This document shows, one piece after another, positions 1 through 7,450 of a stretch of DNA of 64,000 bases (position 1 is its first letter; each line of letters begins with the position of its first letter). The position numbers and the translations under genes are program-made. A model generated the notes under the pieces. That model saw only the letters and a program-made list of their open reading frames with translations. It was not told the origin of the DNA and did not search any database. Source of the DNA: Clostridia bacterium (GTDB lineage Bacteria; Bacillota; Clostridia; Oscillospirales; Acutalibacteraceae); the NCBI GenBank assembly GCA_017436225.1, contig JAFSDM010000001.1:1-64000 (forward strand). The letters are read 5' to 3'.

Positions 1-101
1 ATTTCTGTCCATCTGACTTCCGGATACTTATGGAAATCTCGGCGTTGCCTCACCAGTTCAGGGTTTATATCTTCAGTAAGATGAATGATTTTTTTATACA
101 T
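1..101 (-). CDS. M20-family amidohydrolase, N-terminal fragment (runs off the window)
   Basis: The minus strand from position 101 opens an ATG reading frame of 33 codons that continues past the left edge. It starts MYKKIIHLTEDI and contains RQRRDFHKYPE, the N-terminal signature of M20/M40 metallopeptidases of the amidohydrolase type (hippurate, N-acyl amino acid or aminobenzoyl-glutamate hydrolases), where the RR-x-x-H-x-x-PE segment opens the catalytic domain. The metal ligands lie outside the window. An AAAGGAT ribosome site sits about 11 nt before the ATG. Family call is good; substrate cannot be stated. Confidence 0.75.
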   Translation of the reverse strand, partial: MYKKIIHLTEDINPELVRQRRDFHKYPEVRWTE

Positions 102-246
102 ATTATTCAAACATCCTTTCTGTTAAACATATTCTTATTATGAGTATACAGCATTTTGCGATAAATTACAACAGGAATCTTCGAAATGATCAGGGGGTGC
201 AATCCCGGACCCAAAGAATGACTACAGTAGCGGATCGGATGGAACA

Positions 247-332
247 TCACTTCTTCAACAGCTTTTTCAGTTCTTCATCGGTATAGGTTTCTTTGATTTC
301 TTATCAGCCTTAGGCAGTTTGATTTTTGCCAT
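247..332 (-). pseudogene. tyrosine recombinase (integrase) N-terminal remnant, frameshifted
   Basis: From an ATG at 332 the minus strand reads MAKIKLPKADKKS, then a one-base shift is needed to go on as KETYTDEELKKLLKK before a stop at 247-249. I recognise this as the start of a clostridial phage-type integrase, in which this stretch leads into the core-binding domain. Everything downstream, including the catalytic Arg/His/Tyr residues, is missing. It marks a decayed mobile element next to the accessory genes at the left edge. The identification rests on about 28 residues and recall, so it is moderate. Confidence 0.5.
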
Positions 333-433
333 AATAAATTACTTACTTTCATAAAAAGATTTCACTCGTCGGACTACCTCAAATGAGTTTTGAAATCCTA
401 CGAATGAAAGGGCTCTGAAAACTAGGGATTTTC

Positions 434-1273
434 TTATATATCTTTTAATCTTGCCTCAATGTATTTGTTTTTAGGCAATCCAACATTACAAGCATCAAAA
501 TACAAGTCTTTTGCTTCTTTTACATTGTCGCAATATATCAAAGCATTGATTGCTGAGGTAATACCAACAACACCTTGTTTTCTTTTATCAAAAGGTGTAA
601 TAAAACTTTTCCACTCTCCTACCAAAAAATCATTAGAGATTTGAGAGAATGATAAATATTCAAAAAGAGTTCTGCTTAGTTCACAAATTTTTTTACTATC
701 AACGGTTGAAAACCTTGAAATAAGCGAAAGATATATTGTTTTATAAAAGCTATATTCTGAGGTTGAGTCTGTCTTTGAAAGCAGTTTCTCAAAATTTAAC
801 TTTGCACAATGGAAATTATCTTGTGAGATTTTTAAATGGTTGTTTGTGTAAAGTGCAGCCCTATGCACATGAAATTCTGCAAAATAATTTTTACTATCTC
901 CATTTTGTTCTACCGCTTTTCTATATAAATCCCACCAAAAGCTACTATAACCATCTTTTTCTAAAGTGAGCCGTTGGGTTGCATCACAAACAAGCCAATA
1001 TAAATATTCGTTGTCTTGATTTTTAATGTGCTCACAAAACTTTCTATGGTTATCAAAAAGGGAATGTCCATCTTTAAGCAACGCATAGTTATCAGAAATA
1101 TTCCAATAACAAAACCCTATATCTTGAAATTCTGTAACAATTTCATTTTCAATAATAGAATTTAGATATGAAATAAGCGATAAATCTTTTTCTCTTTTTT
1201 CTTCAGGTGAAATTGCAAAACGCTGTCCTGTAACTTTTAAATCCACAAATTTTCTTCTTATTTGTTCATCCAT
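434..1273 (-). CDS. hypothetical protein, 279 aa
   Basis: I do not recognise this protein. I start it at the ATG at 1273 (MDEQIRRKF), which has GGTGA 8 nt upstream; an in-frame ATG at 1300 has no ribosome site. The product is soluble with no signal peptide or membrane segment. It is rich in aromatic and charged residues, and its helical pairs in the second half (around KICELSRTLFEYL and KEAKDLYFDACNVG) resemble tetratricopeptide-like helices, without a repeat I can prove. It lies between an integrase remnant and a tRNA locus, so acquisition by transfer is plausible. Function unknown. Confidence 0.6.
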   Translation of the reverse strand: MDEQIRRKFVDLKVTGQRFAISPEEKREKDLSLISYLNSIIENEIVTEFQDIGFCYWNISDNYALLKDGHSLFDNHRKFCEHIKNQDNEYLYWLVCDATQRLTLEKDGYSSFWWDLYRKAVEQNGDSKNYFAEFHVHRAALYTNNHLKISQDNFHCAKLNFEKLLSKTDSTSEYSFYKTIYLSLISRFSTVDSKKICELSRTLFEYLSFSQISNDFLVGEWKSFITPFDKRKQGVVGITSAINALIYCDNVKEAKDLYFDACNVGLPKNKYIEARLKDI

Positions 1274-1339
1274 ACAAATCACCAACATTTCATATCTCAT
1301 TATGTTTATTTTACGTAAACTCTTATGAGATTACAAGAC

Positions 1340-1368
1340 TTGTAATTTTTAGTCTTTTGTGATATAAT
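1340..1368 (+). promoter_or_regulatory. sigma-A type promoter, orphan
   Basis: TTGTAA (1340-1345), a 17-base spacer and a perfect TATAAT (1363-1368). Nothing coding follows on this strand; a hairpin terminator begins only about 20 bases later. See the mini-unit at 1374-1425. Confidence 0.5.
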
Positions 1369-1373
1369 ATATA

Positions 1374-1425
1374 TGTAAAAAATACAAATCAGCCACTACT
1401 AAAAATGTAATGGCTGATTTTTTGT
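1374..1425 (+). ncRNA. candidate short RNA: promoter followed directly by an intrinsic terminator
   Basis: A transcript starting about 6 bases after the -10 box would be roughly 50 nt. It would end in the hairpin AATCAGCCA / TGGCTGATT (1387-1419), which is followed by a T run. There is no ribosome site or start codon with a useful frame. It may be a small RNA, a leftover leader or attenuator of a lost gene, or chance. No known RNA family recognised. Confidence 0.3.
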
Positions 1426-1470
1426 CTTTATTATAGCACAAGCATAGCATAAAAGCGGTGGAAGTGCAAT

Positions 1471-1578
1471 AATTATTCATTATTCATCAGCGAGGCGACT
1501 TCATTTTTCATTATTCATTCGAGAATCCGTTCCATTCTAATGAATAATGAATGATGAAAAATGAATAGTGAATAATAC
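1471..1578 (-). repeat. tRNA-associated AT-rich repeat, copy 1 (MITE-like)
   Basis: About 108 bp, built of TTCATTATTCAT-type words at both ends in inverted orientation, around a core with AACGGATT and GTCGCCTCGCTGATG. A clearly related copy lies at 15454-15558 in the same orientation relative to its tRNA. Both follow the tRNA terminator directly. Confidence 0.65.
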
Positions 1579-1579
1579 A

Positions 1580-1617
1580 AACGAAAATCCGTCCACTTTC
1601 GTGAACGGATTTTCGTT
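1580..1617 (-). terminator. intrinsic terminator of tRNA-Leu
   Basis: Long near-perfect hairpin ACGAAAATCCGTTCAC-GAAA-GTGGACGGATTTTCGT read on the minus strand, starting immediately after the CCA end of the tRNA. The same stem core is reused after tRNA-Pro at 15410-15453. Confidence 0.8.
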
Positions 1618-1704
1618 TGGTGCGGGTAACAGGACTTGAACCTGCACCGAGTTGCCCCGACTAGAACCTGAATCTAGCGCGTCTGCCAGTTCCGCCATAC
1701 CCGC
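1618..1704 (-). tRNA. tRNA-Leu (CAG)
   Basis: The acceptor stem GCGGGTA pairs with TACCCGC, followed by discriminator A and an encoded CCA (1618-1620). The anticodon arm CTAGA-TTCAGGT-TCTAG gives anticodon CAG, and the T arm contains GGTTCAAGTCC. Eighty-seven nt with a long variable arm, as expected for class II tRNA-Leu. A 19-nt copy of its 5' end lies upstream at 1895-1913. Confidence 0.95.
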
Positions 1705-2152
1705 ATATTTAAAGTAATAAGTAATAGGTAAAAAGTAATAAGTTGTTTGAAAGCTTTTAAGTGGCAGCCGCGCCACGCGCGTTACCCTCAAAAATATAGT
1801 CGCACTGCTCCCTTGGAGCGGTTCGCATTGCTCCTTATTTTTTCACCTCAGCAAGTTACCTTCATCATCCACCGGATGCGGCAACTTGCTTCGCCCAATT
1901 CCGCCATACCCGCATATTTATATAGAGAAAAAAATAACCTCTATTTTTACACGGTGAGGCTAACCGAGGCGGAGCTTACTTTTCAGATAAATCTTACTTT
2001 TTCGGCTGACTCCACAAATATAAAAACGCATTACTGCGATTTTATCATAAAAATCATTTTCCCAAACTCTGCACAACCGATGCTGGATTAAAAACATCGG
2101 CTGTAACAGTTATATTTGGTTATGACCTTTGATCATATAAATTTTACTTTAA
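1705..2152. other. gene-free spacer with a truncated tRNA-Leu copy and palindromes
   Basis: No credible gene. The segment 1899-1920 duplicates 1690-1711 exactly, reproducing the first 15 bases of tRNA-Leu plus 7 upstream bases; with one change the match extends to 1895. Between the copies lie the simple repeat AAGTAATAAGTAATAGG (1712-1728; a relative sits at 61331-61362 on the other strand) and short GC-rich palindromes such as GCAAGTT/AACTTGC. It reads as a tandem tRNA duplicate of which only the 5' end survives. Confidence 0.55.
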
Positions 2153-2413
2153 TTAGTTTGCCTTATTAAGACGGTTTGCAAGCTGTGCTTTTTTACGGGC
2201 AACTGCGTTCTTGTGCATAATGCCTTTAGCGCCTGCTTGGTCTAACTTCTTAACAGCAACCTTAACGGTTTCCACTGCATCTGCAGATTTTGCTTCGATA
2301 GCAGCATCAGCCTTCTTAAGAGCGGTTTTAAGTGCAGAGCGATAGCTCTTATTGCGCTGATAATTTGCTTCGCTAACTAAAACGCGTTTCTTTGCGGACT
2401 TAATATTAGCCAT
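2153..2413 (-). CDS. rpsT: 30S ribosomal protein S20
   Basis: S20 binds 16S rRNA near the bottom of the 30S body and is one of the early assembly proteins. The 86-aa length is normal for the family. The N-terminus MANIKSAKKRVLVSE is diagnostic, and the whole chain is Lys/Ala-rich and helical, ending in KKAQLANRLNKAN. An AAGGAGG ribosome site precedes the ATG. It is divergent from gpr, an arrangement I recall from other clostridia (rpsT-gpr-spoIIP). Identification is secure. Confidence 0.97.
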   Translation of the reverse strand: MANIKSAKKRVLVSEANYQRNKSYRSALKTALKKADAAIEAKSADAVETVKVAVKKLDQAGAKGIMHKNAVARKKAQLANRLNKAN

Positions 2414-2599
2414 AGTCCCAACCTCCTTAATAAAATTCGACGTAAAGTAATAATACCACTAATTTGCTCGGTTTTCAAGTCTTTTTTTAATTTTTTTCGT
2501 ATATATCAATAAATTTATATAATTCGCACACATTTTTGATTATATTTGCCTAGAATAATAGCCTAAAATGGTTAAAAACTAGCTTTAAGAGGTGTTTTT

Positions 2600-3460
2600 A
2601 TGCAAACAAGAACCGACCTTGCGCTGGAGCAAAGGGAGCAATTTCCCGATTTGCCAGATGGTGTAGAGTGCGAAGAATTTAAAAAAGGCTCTGCCGCCAT
2701 TACCAAAATAACGGTAAAAAATGAGCAGGGCGCTAAGGCGATTAAAAAGCCTGTTGGCAGTTATCTGACGGTTGAGGTGCCCCCCTTTACCGACAATTTA
2801 AAAAGTGAGGAGCTTATTTTAACCCTTGCCGAAAATTTAACCGAGCTTATACCAAAAAACGGCTCGGCTTTGGTTGTGGGACTGGGCAACAGAGAAATAA
2901 CTCCCGATGCATTAGGTCCCAAAACGGCGGGCAAAATTCTTGCAACACGGCAAATTGGCGCTGAGCTGCGCCGAGTGGCAGGGATAGAAAAAATCCGAAG
3001 CGTTTCGGTTTTGGCGCCCGGTGTGTTGGGTCAAACGGGCATAGAGGTTTTTGATTTATTAAAGGCGCTTTCAACATCTGTTAAGCCTGATTTTATAATA
3101 GTTATTGATGCGCTTGCTTCGCGCTACTTACGGCGTTTGGGCACCACCGTTCAAATGAGCGATTCGGGTATTACTCCGGGTGCGGGTGTAGGCAACGCTC
3201 GCCACGAAATAAGCAAATCCACACTTGGCATACCTGTAATTGCGGTTGGGGTGCCAACCGTTGTAGATGCCGAAACCTTGGTTTTTGACCTTACAGACGG
3301 AAAAACAAATCTTAACCAGCCTGCCGATCGTGAAATGATTGTTACCCCGCGTGAAATAGACCTGTTAATAGACCGTGCGTCTGCACTGCTTGCCGATGCC
3401 ATAAACCGCGCTCTATATTATAATGTGGAGCCGGAGCTTATAGCCGAACTGCTTTCATAA
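2600..3460 (+). CDS. gpr: germination protease GPR
   Basis: GPR starts degradation of the DNA-coating small acid-soluble spore proteins when a spore germinates; it is an atypical aspartate-type protease made as a zymogen in the forespore. The 286-aa product begins MQTRTDLALEQRE, matching the family's R-T-D-L-A processing site, so its propeptide would be only about 6 residues against 15 in Bacillus. Core motifs include VVGLGNREITPDALGP (about residues 93-108), VLAPGVLGQTG and ITPGAGVGNARHEIS. It is shorter at the C-terminus than Bacillus GPR (about 370 aa). ATG chosen because AGAGGTG lies 5 nt upstream and no earlier in-frame start exists. spoIIP follows on the same strand. Confidence 0.95.
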   Translation: MQTRTDLALEQREQFPDLPDGVECEEFKKGSAAITKITVKNEQGAKAIKKPVGSYLTVEVPPFTDNLKSEELILTLAENLTELIPKNGSALVVGLGNREITPDALGPKTAGKILATRQIGAELRRVAGIEKIRSVSVLAPGVLGQTGIEVFDLLKALSTSVKPDFIIVIDALASRYLRRLGTTVQMSDSGITPGAGVGNARHEISKSTLGIPVIAVGVPTVVDAETLVFDLTDGKTNLNQPADREMIVTPREIDLLIDRASALLADAINRALYYNVEPELIAELLS

Positions 3461-3482
3461 AAAGTCTTTTCCCCATTTTTAG

Positions 3483-3511
3483 GCATATATAAAGCAAATT
3501 TATCATAAATT
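3483..3511 (+). promoter_or_regulatory. possible SigE-type promoter upstream of spoIIP
   Basis: GCATATAT, then 13 bases, then CATAAATT resembles the mother-cell SigE pattern (AT-rich -35, CATA-type -10). spoIIP is SigE-dependent in Bacillus, which makes the site plausible, but the match is loose in such AT-rich sequence. Confidence 0.3.
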
Positions 3512-3519
3512 TAGCTAGA

Positions 3520-3540
3520 GTGAGCAGTCAAACCCGAACC
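3520..3540 (+). repeat. 21-bp intergenic motif, copy 1 (upstream of spoIIP)
   Basis: GTGAGCAGTCAAACCCGAAC plus one C. The same 21-mer with one change (T for C at the tenth base) occurs at 27096-27116 upstream of proC, also on the plus strand and also preceded by TAG. It lies 36 bases before the spoIIP start. Function unknown. Confidence 0.5.
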
Positions 3541-3576
3541 GTATTTTGAAACAGATATTTTAAGGGGGAAATTGAT

Positions 3577-4629
3577 TTGGGCAGAAGAATATTTTATATT
3601 TTTTCCTTTATTTTGCTTACCGCGGCATCAATTTACTGCCTTAATTTCATTTGTGCCGATGCCCTTTTCCCCGACTATGTTATGGCTCAAAGCGGTATTA
3701 TAAATTCGGTATCGGACACCGCGCATCAAGGCAACTCTGAGGATATAACCACGTCTGATTTTACAGACAGCTCGCCGAACAGCGAAAAACCTAAAACCTC
3801 CTCTACCCTACCCGCCGCCACAAACGGCAAGGCGGTGGGTAAAATTATAACGCGAACCATAACCGCCTCTGCCGCTAATTTAAAATACCAAAAAATTTAT
3901 GTGAAAAATCAAACGGGGCTGTCTATTGACCTTAAGGTGGAGCTTTTAACCCTGCCTAAGCTTAAAATTGCTACCACCAAGGAGCCTCAGGTTTTGATTG
4001 TACACACCCACACTACTGAGTGTTTTATGAGCGAGGAGCGTGACTACTATACCGACACCGACAAAACCCGCACCACAAACGAAGCCGAAAACATTGTGGC
4101 GGTTGGCAAGGTACTTAAAGAAGGCTTGGAAAAAAAGGGGATTGTTTCTATTCACGCCACCGAAAAGCACGATTACCCCGAATATTCGGGAAGCTACTCA
4201 AGAGCTGAGGCTACCATTAAAAAATATTTAAAAAAGTACCCCTCGATCAAGGTGGTAATTGACCTGCACCGCGATTCTGTAACCGATGCAAACAAGGCAA
4301 AATCGGCGTTGGTAGCCAACATTAACGGTAAAAAAGCCGCTCAGTTAATGCTTGTTTCAGGCTGTCAAAGCGGAAGTGTTACGGGATTTAAAAATTGGAA
4401 GGAGAATTTCCGACTTGCGCTGAGGCTTCAGCAAACCATGGAGGTTATGTACCCCTCCCTTGCAAGGCCCATTTTATTCACTTCCCGAAAATATAATCAA
4501 CACCTGACTACAGGCTCACTTTTAATTGAATGCGGCACTGAGGCAAACACCTTAAAGCAGGCAAAATACTCGGCAGAGCTTTTGGCTAACTGTCTTGCCT
4601 CCACTTTAAATATGCTAAAAACAAATTAA
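3577..4629 (+). CDS. spoIIP: stage II sporulation protein P (peptidoglycan amidase/endopeptidase)
   Basis: SpoIIP works with SpoIID and SpoIIM to thin septal peptidoglycan and drive forespore engulfment. The 350-aa product has an N-terminal signal-anchor (about residues 5-28), a Ser/Thr/Pro linker, and the C-terminal SpoIIP domain starting near PQVLIVHTHTTECF, which carries the metal-binding His and Glu. VVIDLHRDS and the closing LLIECGTEANT are also family hallmarks. I start it at TTG 3577 because AAGGGGG lies just upstream and the frame begins GRRIFYIFS there. A small membrane protein follows 11 nt downstream. Confidence 0.95.
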   Translation: MGRRIFYIFSFILLTAASIYCLNFICADALFPDYVMAQSGIINSVSDTAHQGNSEDITTSDFTDSSPNSEKPKTSSTLPAATNGKAVGKIITRTITASAANLKYQKIYVKNQTGLSIDLKVELLTLPKLKIATTKEPQVLIVHTHTTECFMSEERDYYTDTDKTRTTNEAENIVAVGKVLKEGLEKKGIVSIHATEKHDYPEYSGSYSRAEATIKKYLKKYPSIKVVIDLHRDSVTDANKAKSALVANINGKKAAQLMLVSGCQSGSVTGFKNWKENFRLALRLQQTMEVMYPSLARPILFTSRKYNQHLTTGSLLIECGTEANTLKQAKYSAELLANCLASTLNMLKTN

Positions 4630-4640
4630 GGAAACTAAAA

Positions 4641-4835
4641 ATGAAGAAAAATAAAAGGGAATTTAAAAAGCGAGCCTTTTTTCGCTCGTTTGCCATCACT
4701 ATTATAATTTTATTTTCTGTCTTTACGCTGATTTTTGGATTTTTGACAGGCTACACACGTATGGAGTCTCAGAAAACGGGCAAGGAGCTTAATATTAGTG
4801 AAATAATTTCTTTTGCTGTAAAAAATCCAAACTAA
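4641..4835 (+). CDS. small single-pass membrane protein, 64 aa
   Basis: Starts 11 nt after spoIIP and ends at a shared terminator, so it is very likely cotranscribed with spoIIP. The basic N-terminus (MKKNKREFKKRAFF) is followed by one transmembrane helix (about residues 17-37, ITIIILFSVFTLIFGFLTG) and a short outside tail. I do not recognise a family. Position suggests a sporulation or membrane role, but that is inference from neighbourhood only. Confidence 0.65.
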   Translation: MKKNKREFKKRAFFRSFAITIIILFSVFTLIFGFLTGYTRMESQKTGKELNISEIISFAVKNPN

Positions 4836-4839
4836 GCTT

Positions 4840-4873
4840 AAAAGGGTACGCTTCATTTAAGCGTACCCTTTTT
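4840..4873. terminator. bidirectional terminator between the spoIIP operon and glnN
   Basis: AAAAGGGTACGCTT / AAGCGTACCCTTTTT stem with A run on one side and T run on the other, serving two convergent units. Confidence 0.85.
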
Positions 4874-4883
4874 AAAAAATTTA

Positions 4884-6977
4884 TCAAACCTTATAAATTA
4901 AATCGCTATAGGTTGGCATTGGCCAATATTTCTTAGCGGTGATAAGCTCTAACTCATCTGCCGAGAAACGAACCTTATCCATAAGGGGAATAACTGTATC
5001 TCGGTAATAGTTTGCTCTTTTTTGTAAGTCAGCAATTTTCTTTGCAGAAACGCTCTCCCTCTCTAAGGAATTATTATCCTCATACATAGCGTTAAGAAGC
5101 TCGGAAAGCTTTTCTATAAGCTCAACCTCTGCCTTACAAGCGGCGTTTGGAACGGCAGCTTTAAGCTCATTAACCGTGGTTGCCAAAGCTTTAATATACT
5201 CTGCAACCGACGGGGTTATATACTTTTTAACCATACTAACCATTGTGTTAGCCTCAATTCCCAATACCTTGCAATAGTTTTCAAGGTGAATTTCATAGCG
5301 AGAGTGTATTTCGGCTTCGGTAAACACCTTATGGTCGGTAAAAAGCTTAATATTCTTTTCGTTTATAAACTCGGGCAATGCATCAGGAGTTGTAGGAAGA
5401 TTTAAAAGTCCTCTTTTTTCAGCCTCTTTAACCCAAGCTTCATCATAACCGTTGCCGTTGAAGATAATTCTCTTGTGCTTTTTAATGGTTTTCTTAATAA
5501 GCTTATTTAAAGCGGCGGTGAAGTTTTCCTTCTCACCCTCTAATTCATCGGCAAACTGCTTTAATGCCTCGGCAATGGCGGTGTTAAGAACCACATTGGG
5601 ACCCGAAATTGAAAAGCTTGAGCCAACCATACGGAATTCAAACTTATTACCTGTAAAAGCAAAGGGTGAGGTGCGGTTTCTGTCGGTGGTATCCTGTGCG
5701 AAATGAGGAAGAACATGAACGCCAAGCTGTAGATCACGCCCGCCTGCACCCTCGTAATCTATTCCGCCCTCAATAGACTCTAAAATCTGGGTAAGCTCAT
5801 CGCCAAGGAATATTGAAATAATGGCGGGCGGAGCTTCATTGGCGCCTAATCGGTGGTCATTACCTGCGCTCGCGGCGGAAATTCTAAGAATATCCTGATA
5901 TTCATCAACCGCTTTAATAGCAGCGCAAAGGAAGGTGATAAACTGTGCATTTTCATGAGGAAGCTTACCGGGCTCTAAAAGATTTACGCCGGTATCGGTA
6001 GAAATTGACCAGTTGTTATGCTTGCCGCTTCCGTTAATACCCTCGAAAGGCTTTTCGTGAAGAAGGCATACCATACCGTGACGCTCTGCAACACGCTTCA
6101 TAATTTCCATAGTGAGCTGATTATGGTCGGTTGCTATGTTGGTTGTGGTATAAATTGGAGCAAGCTCGTGCTGTGCGGGGGCAGCCTCATTATGTTCGGT
6201 TTTGGCTAAAATGCCAAGCTTCCAAAGCTCATCATCCAAATCGCGCATATATGCCTTAACTCTGGTTTTAATGCTTCCAAAATAGTGGTCATCAAGCTCC
6301 TGACCCTTTGGTGGCATTGCGCCAAAAAGGGTTCTGCCACAATATATAAGGTCATTTCTCTGGTCGAAATATTTTTTATCTACCAAAAAATATTCCTGCT
6401 CGGCGCCAACGGTGGTGATAACATTTTTAACATCTTCGTTGCCAAAAAGCTTTAAAACGCGCATTGCCTGCTTATTTATAGCCTCAATTGAGCGAAGGAG
6501 TGGGGTTTTTTTATCAAGAGCTTCGCCGCTGTAAGAGCAAAAGGCGGTAGGAATATAAAGGGTGTTATCCTTAATAAATGCGTAGGAGGTTGGGTCCCAA
6601 GCGGTGTAGCCTCTAGCCTCAAAAGTGGCTCTAAGACCGCCCGATGGGAAGGATGAAGCATCAGGCTCCCCCTTAATAAGCTCCTTGCCCGAAAATTCCA
6701 TAATTGCACCGCCATCATCGGTTGGGGCAATAAAGCCATCGTGCTTTTCGGCGGTGACTCCTGTCATAGGCTGGAACCAGTGCGTATAATGTGTAGCGCC
6801 TCTTTCCAAAGCCCAATCCTTCATGGCACTTGCAACACTGCTGGCAATAGCGGGATCAAGCGTTTTGCCGTTTTGAATGGTCTTTTTAAGTGCCTTATAT
6901 GTTTCTTTCGGGAGCTTTTCACGCATTGTAGCATCGTTAAACACCATACTACCAAATAATTCGTTTATGCGGCTCAT
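4884..6977 (-). CDS. glnN: glutamine synthetase, type III
   Basis: Makes glutamine from glutamate, ammonium and ATP in the cytoplasm. The 697-aa length is that of the GSIII family (about 700 aa), much longer than GSI (about 450). Visible signatures are the GSIII N-terminus [44 protein letters not shown] (metal-binding glutamates), [12 protein letters not shown] and [10 protein letters not shown] (ATP/glutamate site, about residues 300-345), and [16 protein letters not shown] start it at 6977, where AGGAGGAAAT lies 8 nt upstream; the frame is open to 7037 but that extension has no ribosome site. It has a strong promoter of its own at 7072-7100. gdhA elsewhere in the window supplies the other ammonium route. 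Confidence 0.96.
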   Translation of the reverse strand: MSRINELFGSMVFNDATMREKLPKETYKALKKTIQNGKTLDPAIASSVASAMKDWALERGATHYTHWFQPMTGVTAEKHDGFIAPTDDGGAIMEFSGKELIKGEPDASSFPSGGLRATFEARGYTAWDPTSYAFIKDNTLYIPTAFCSYSGEALDKKTPLLRSIEAINKQAMRVLKLFGNEDVKNVITTVGAEQEYFLVDKKYFDQRNDLIYCGRTLFGAMPPKGQELDDHYFGSIKTRVKAYMRDLDDELWKLGILAKTEHNEAAPAQHELAPIYTTTNIATDHNQLTMEIMKRVAERHGMVCLLHEKPFEGINGSGKHNNWSISTDTGVNLLEPGKLPHENAQFITFLCAAIKAVDEYQDILRISAASAGNDHRLGANEAPPAIISIFLGDELTQILESIEGGIDYEGAGGRDLQLGVHVLPHFAQDTTDRNRTSPFAFTGNKFEFRMVGSSFSISGPNVVLNTAIAEALKQFADELEGEKENFTAALNKLIKKTIKKHKRIIFNGNGYDEAWVKEAEKRGLLNLPTTPDALPEFINEKNIKLFTDHKVFTEAEIHSRYEIHLENYCKVLGIEANTMVSMVKKYITPSVAEYIKALATTVNELKAAVPNAACKAEVELIEKLSELLNAMYEDNNSLERESVSAKKIADLQKRANYYRDTVIPLMDKVRFSADELELITAKKYWPMPTYSDLIYKV

Positions 6978-7071
6978 TAAAAATTTCCTCCTGCTAGAAT
7001 AATAAAAAGCTGTGTAGGCACAGCATACGTAATACATTATAAAAACCGTCTTAATTACTTGACTATGTTAC

Positions 7072-7100
7072 AGTATACGCAGGTAAGTGTTCTTTGTCAA
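7072..7100 (-). promoter_or_regulatory. sigma-A promoter of glnN
   Basis: Read on the minus strand: TTGACA (7095-7100), exactly 17 bases, TATACT (7072-7077). It leaves a leader of about 90 nt before the glnN ATG. No riboswitch fold recognised in the leader. Confidence 0.75.
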
Positions 7101-7450
7101 CCGCATTGCCCTTTTTTGTTAGAATGTTAGGGGTTTTGACACTTAGACTTAATTTTATTAAGGTTAAACCTTATAATATTAAGTGAGGTTTTTAAAAAAT
7201 ATTAATAATATTAAGAAAATTTATCCACATCTGCTTAAAATAACACCTGAACAGTGCTTCATCAATAAAGGCAATAGCACCAAAACTATGGGAGTGTATT
7301 GTTGGTATTTTAAAAGATCCGGCTTATAAATATTTTTCACATATTTATTAGTAAAAAATCATTTTAAATCTAGTATTTTTATTATCAATCTGTTATAATT
7401 CTTTTGTTAGGGTGATTTTACAATCTTTGCAAACAACAGGAGATATTATT
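7101..7450. other. divergent intergenic region between glnN and the GHL6 gene
   Basis: AT-rich spacer. It contains one perfect DnaA box, TTATCCACA, at 7221-7229, and a TATAAT at 7394-7399 about 50 bases before the downstream gene, with only a weak -35. A TTGACA at 7136 has no -10 at a usable distance. Nothing else seen. Confidence 0.5.

Noticed and set aside
1537..1791. 84-codon minus-strand ORF over tRNA-Leu
   Set aside because: Its reading frame is the tRNA itself plus flanking repeats, a well-known false ORF; no ribosome site.
1747..2091. 114-codon plus-strand ORF
   Set aside because: Composed of palindromic repeat and tRNA fragment sequence, with no ribosome site and odd composition.
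7136..7177. TTGACA...TATAAT as a promoter
   Set aside because: The spacing is 30 bases, too far for sigma-A.
7221..7229. Perfect DnaA box TTATCCACA as origin
   Set aside because: A single isolated box; no cluster and no strand switch around it.
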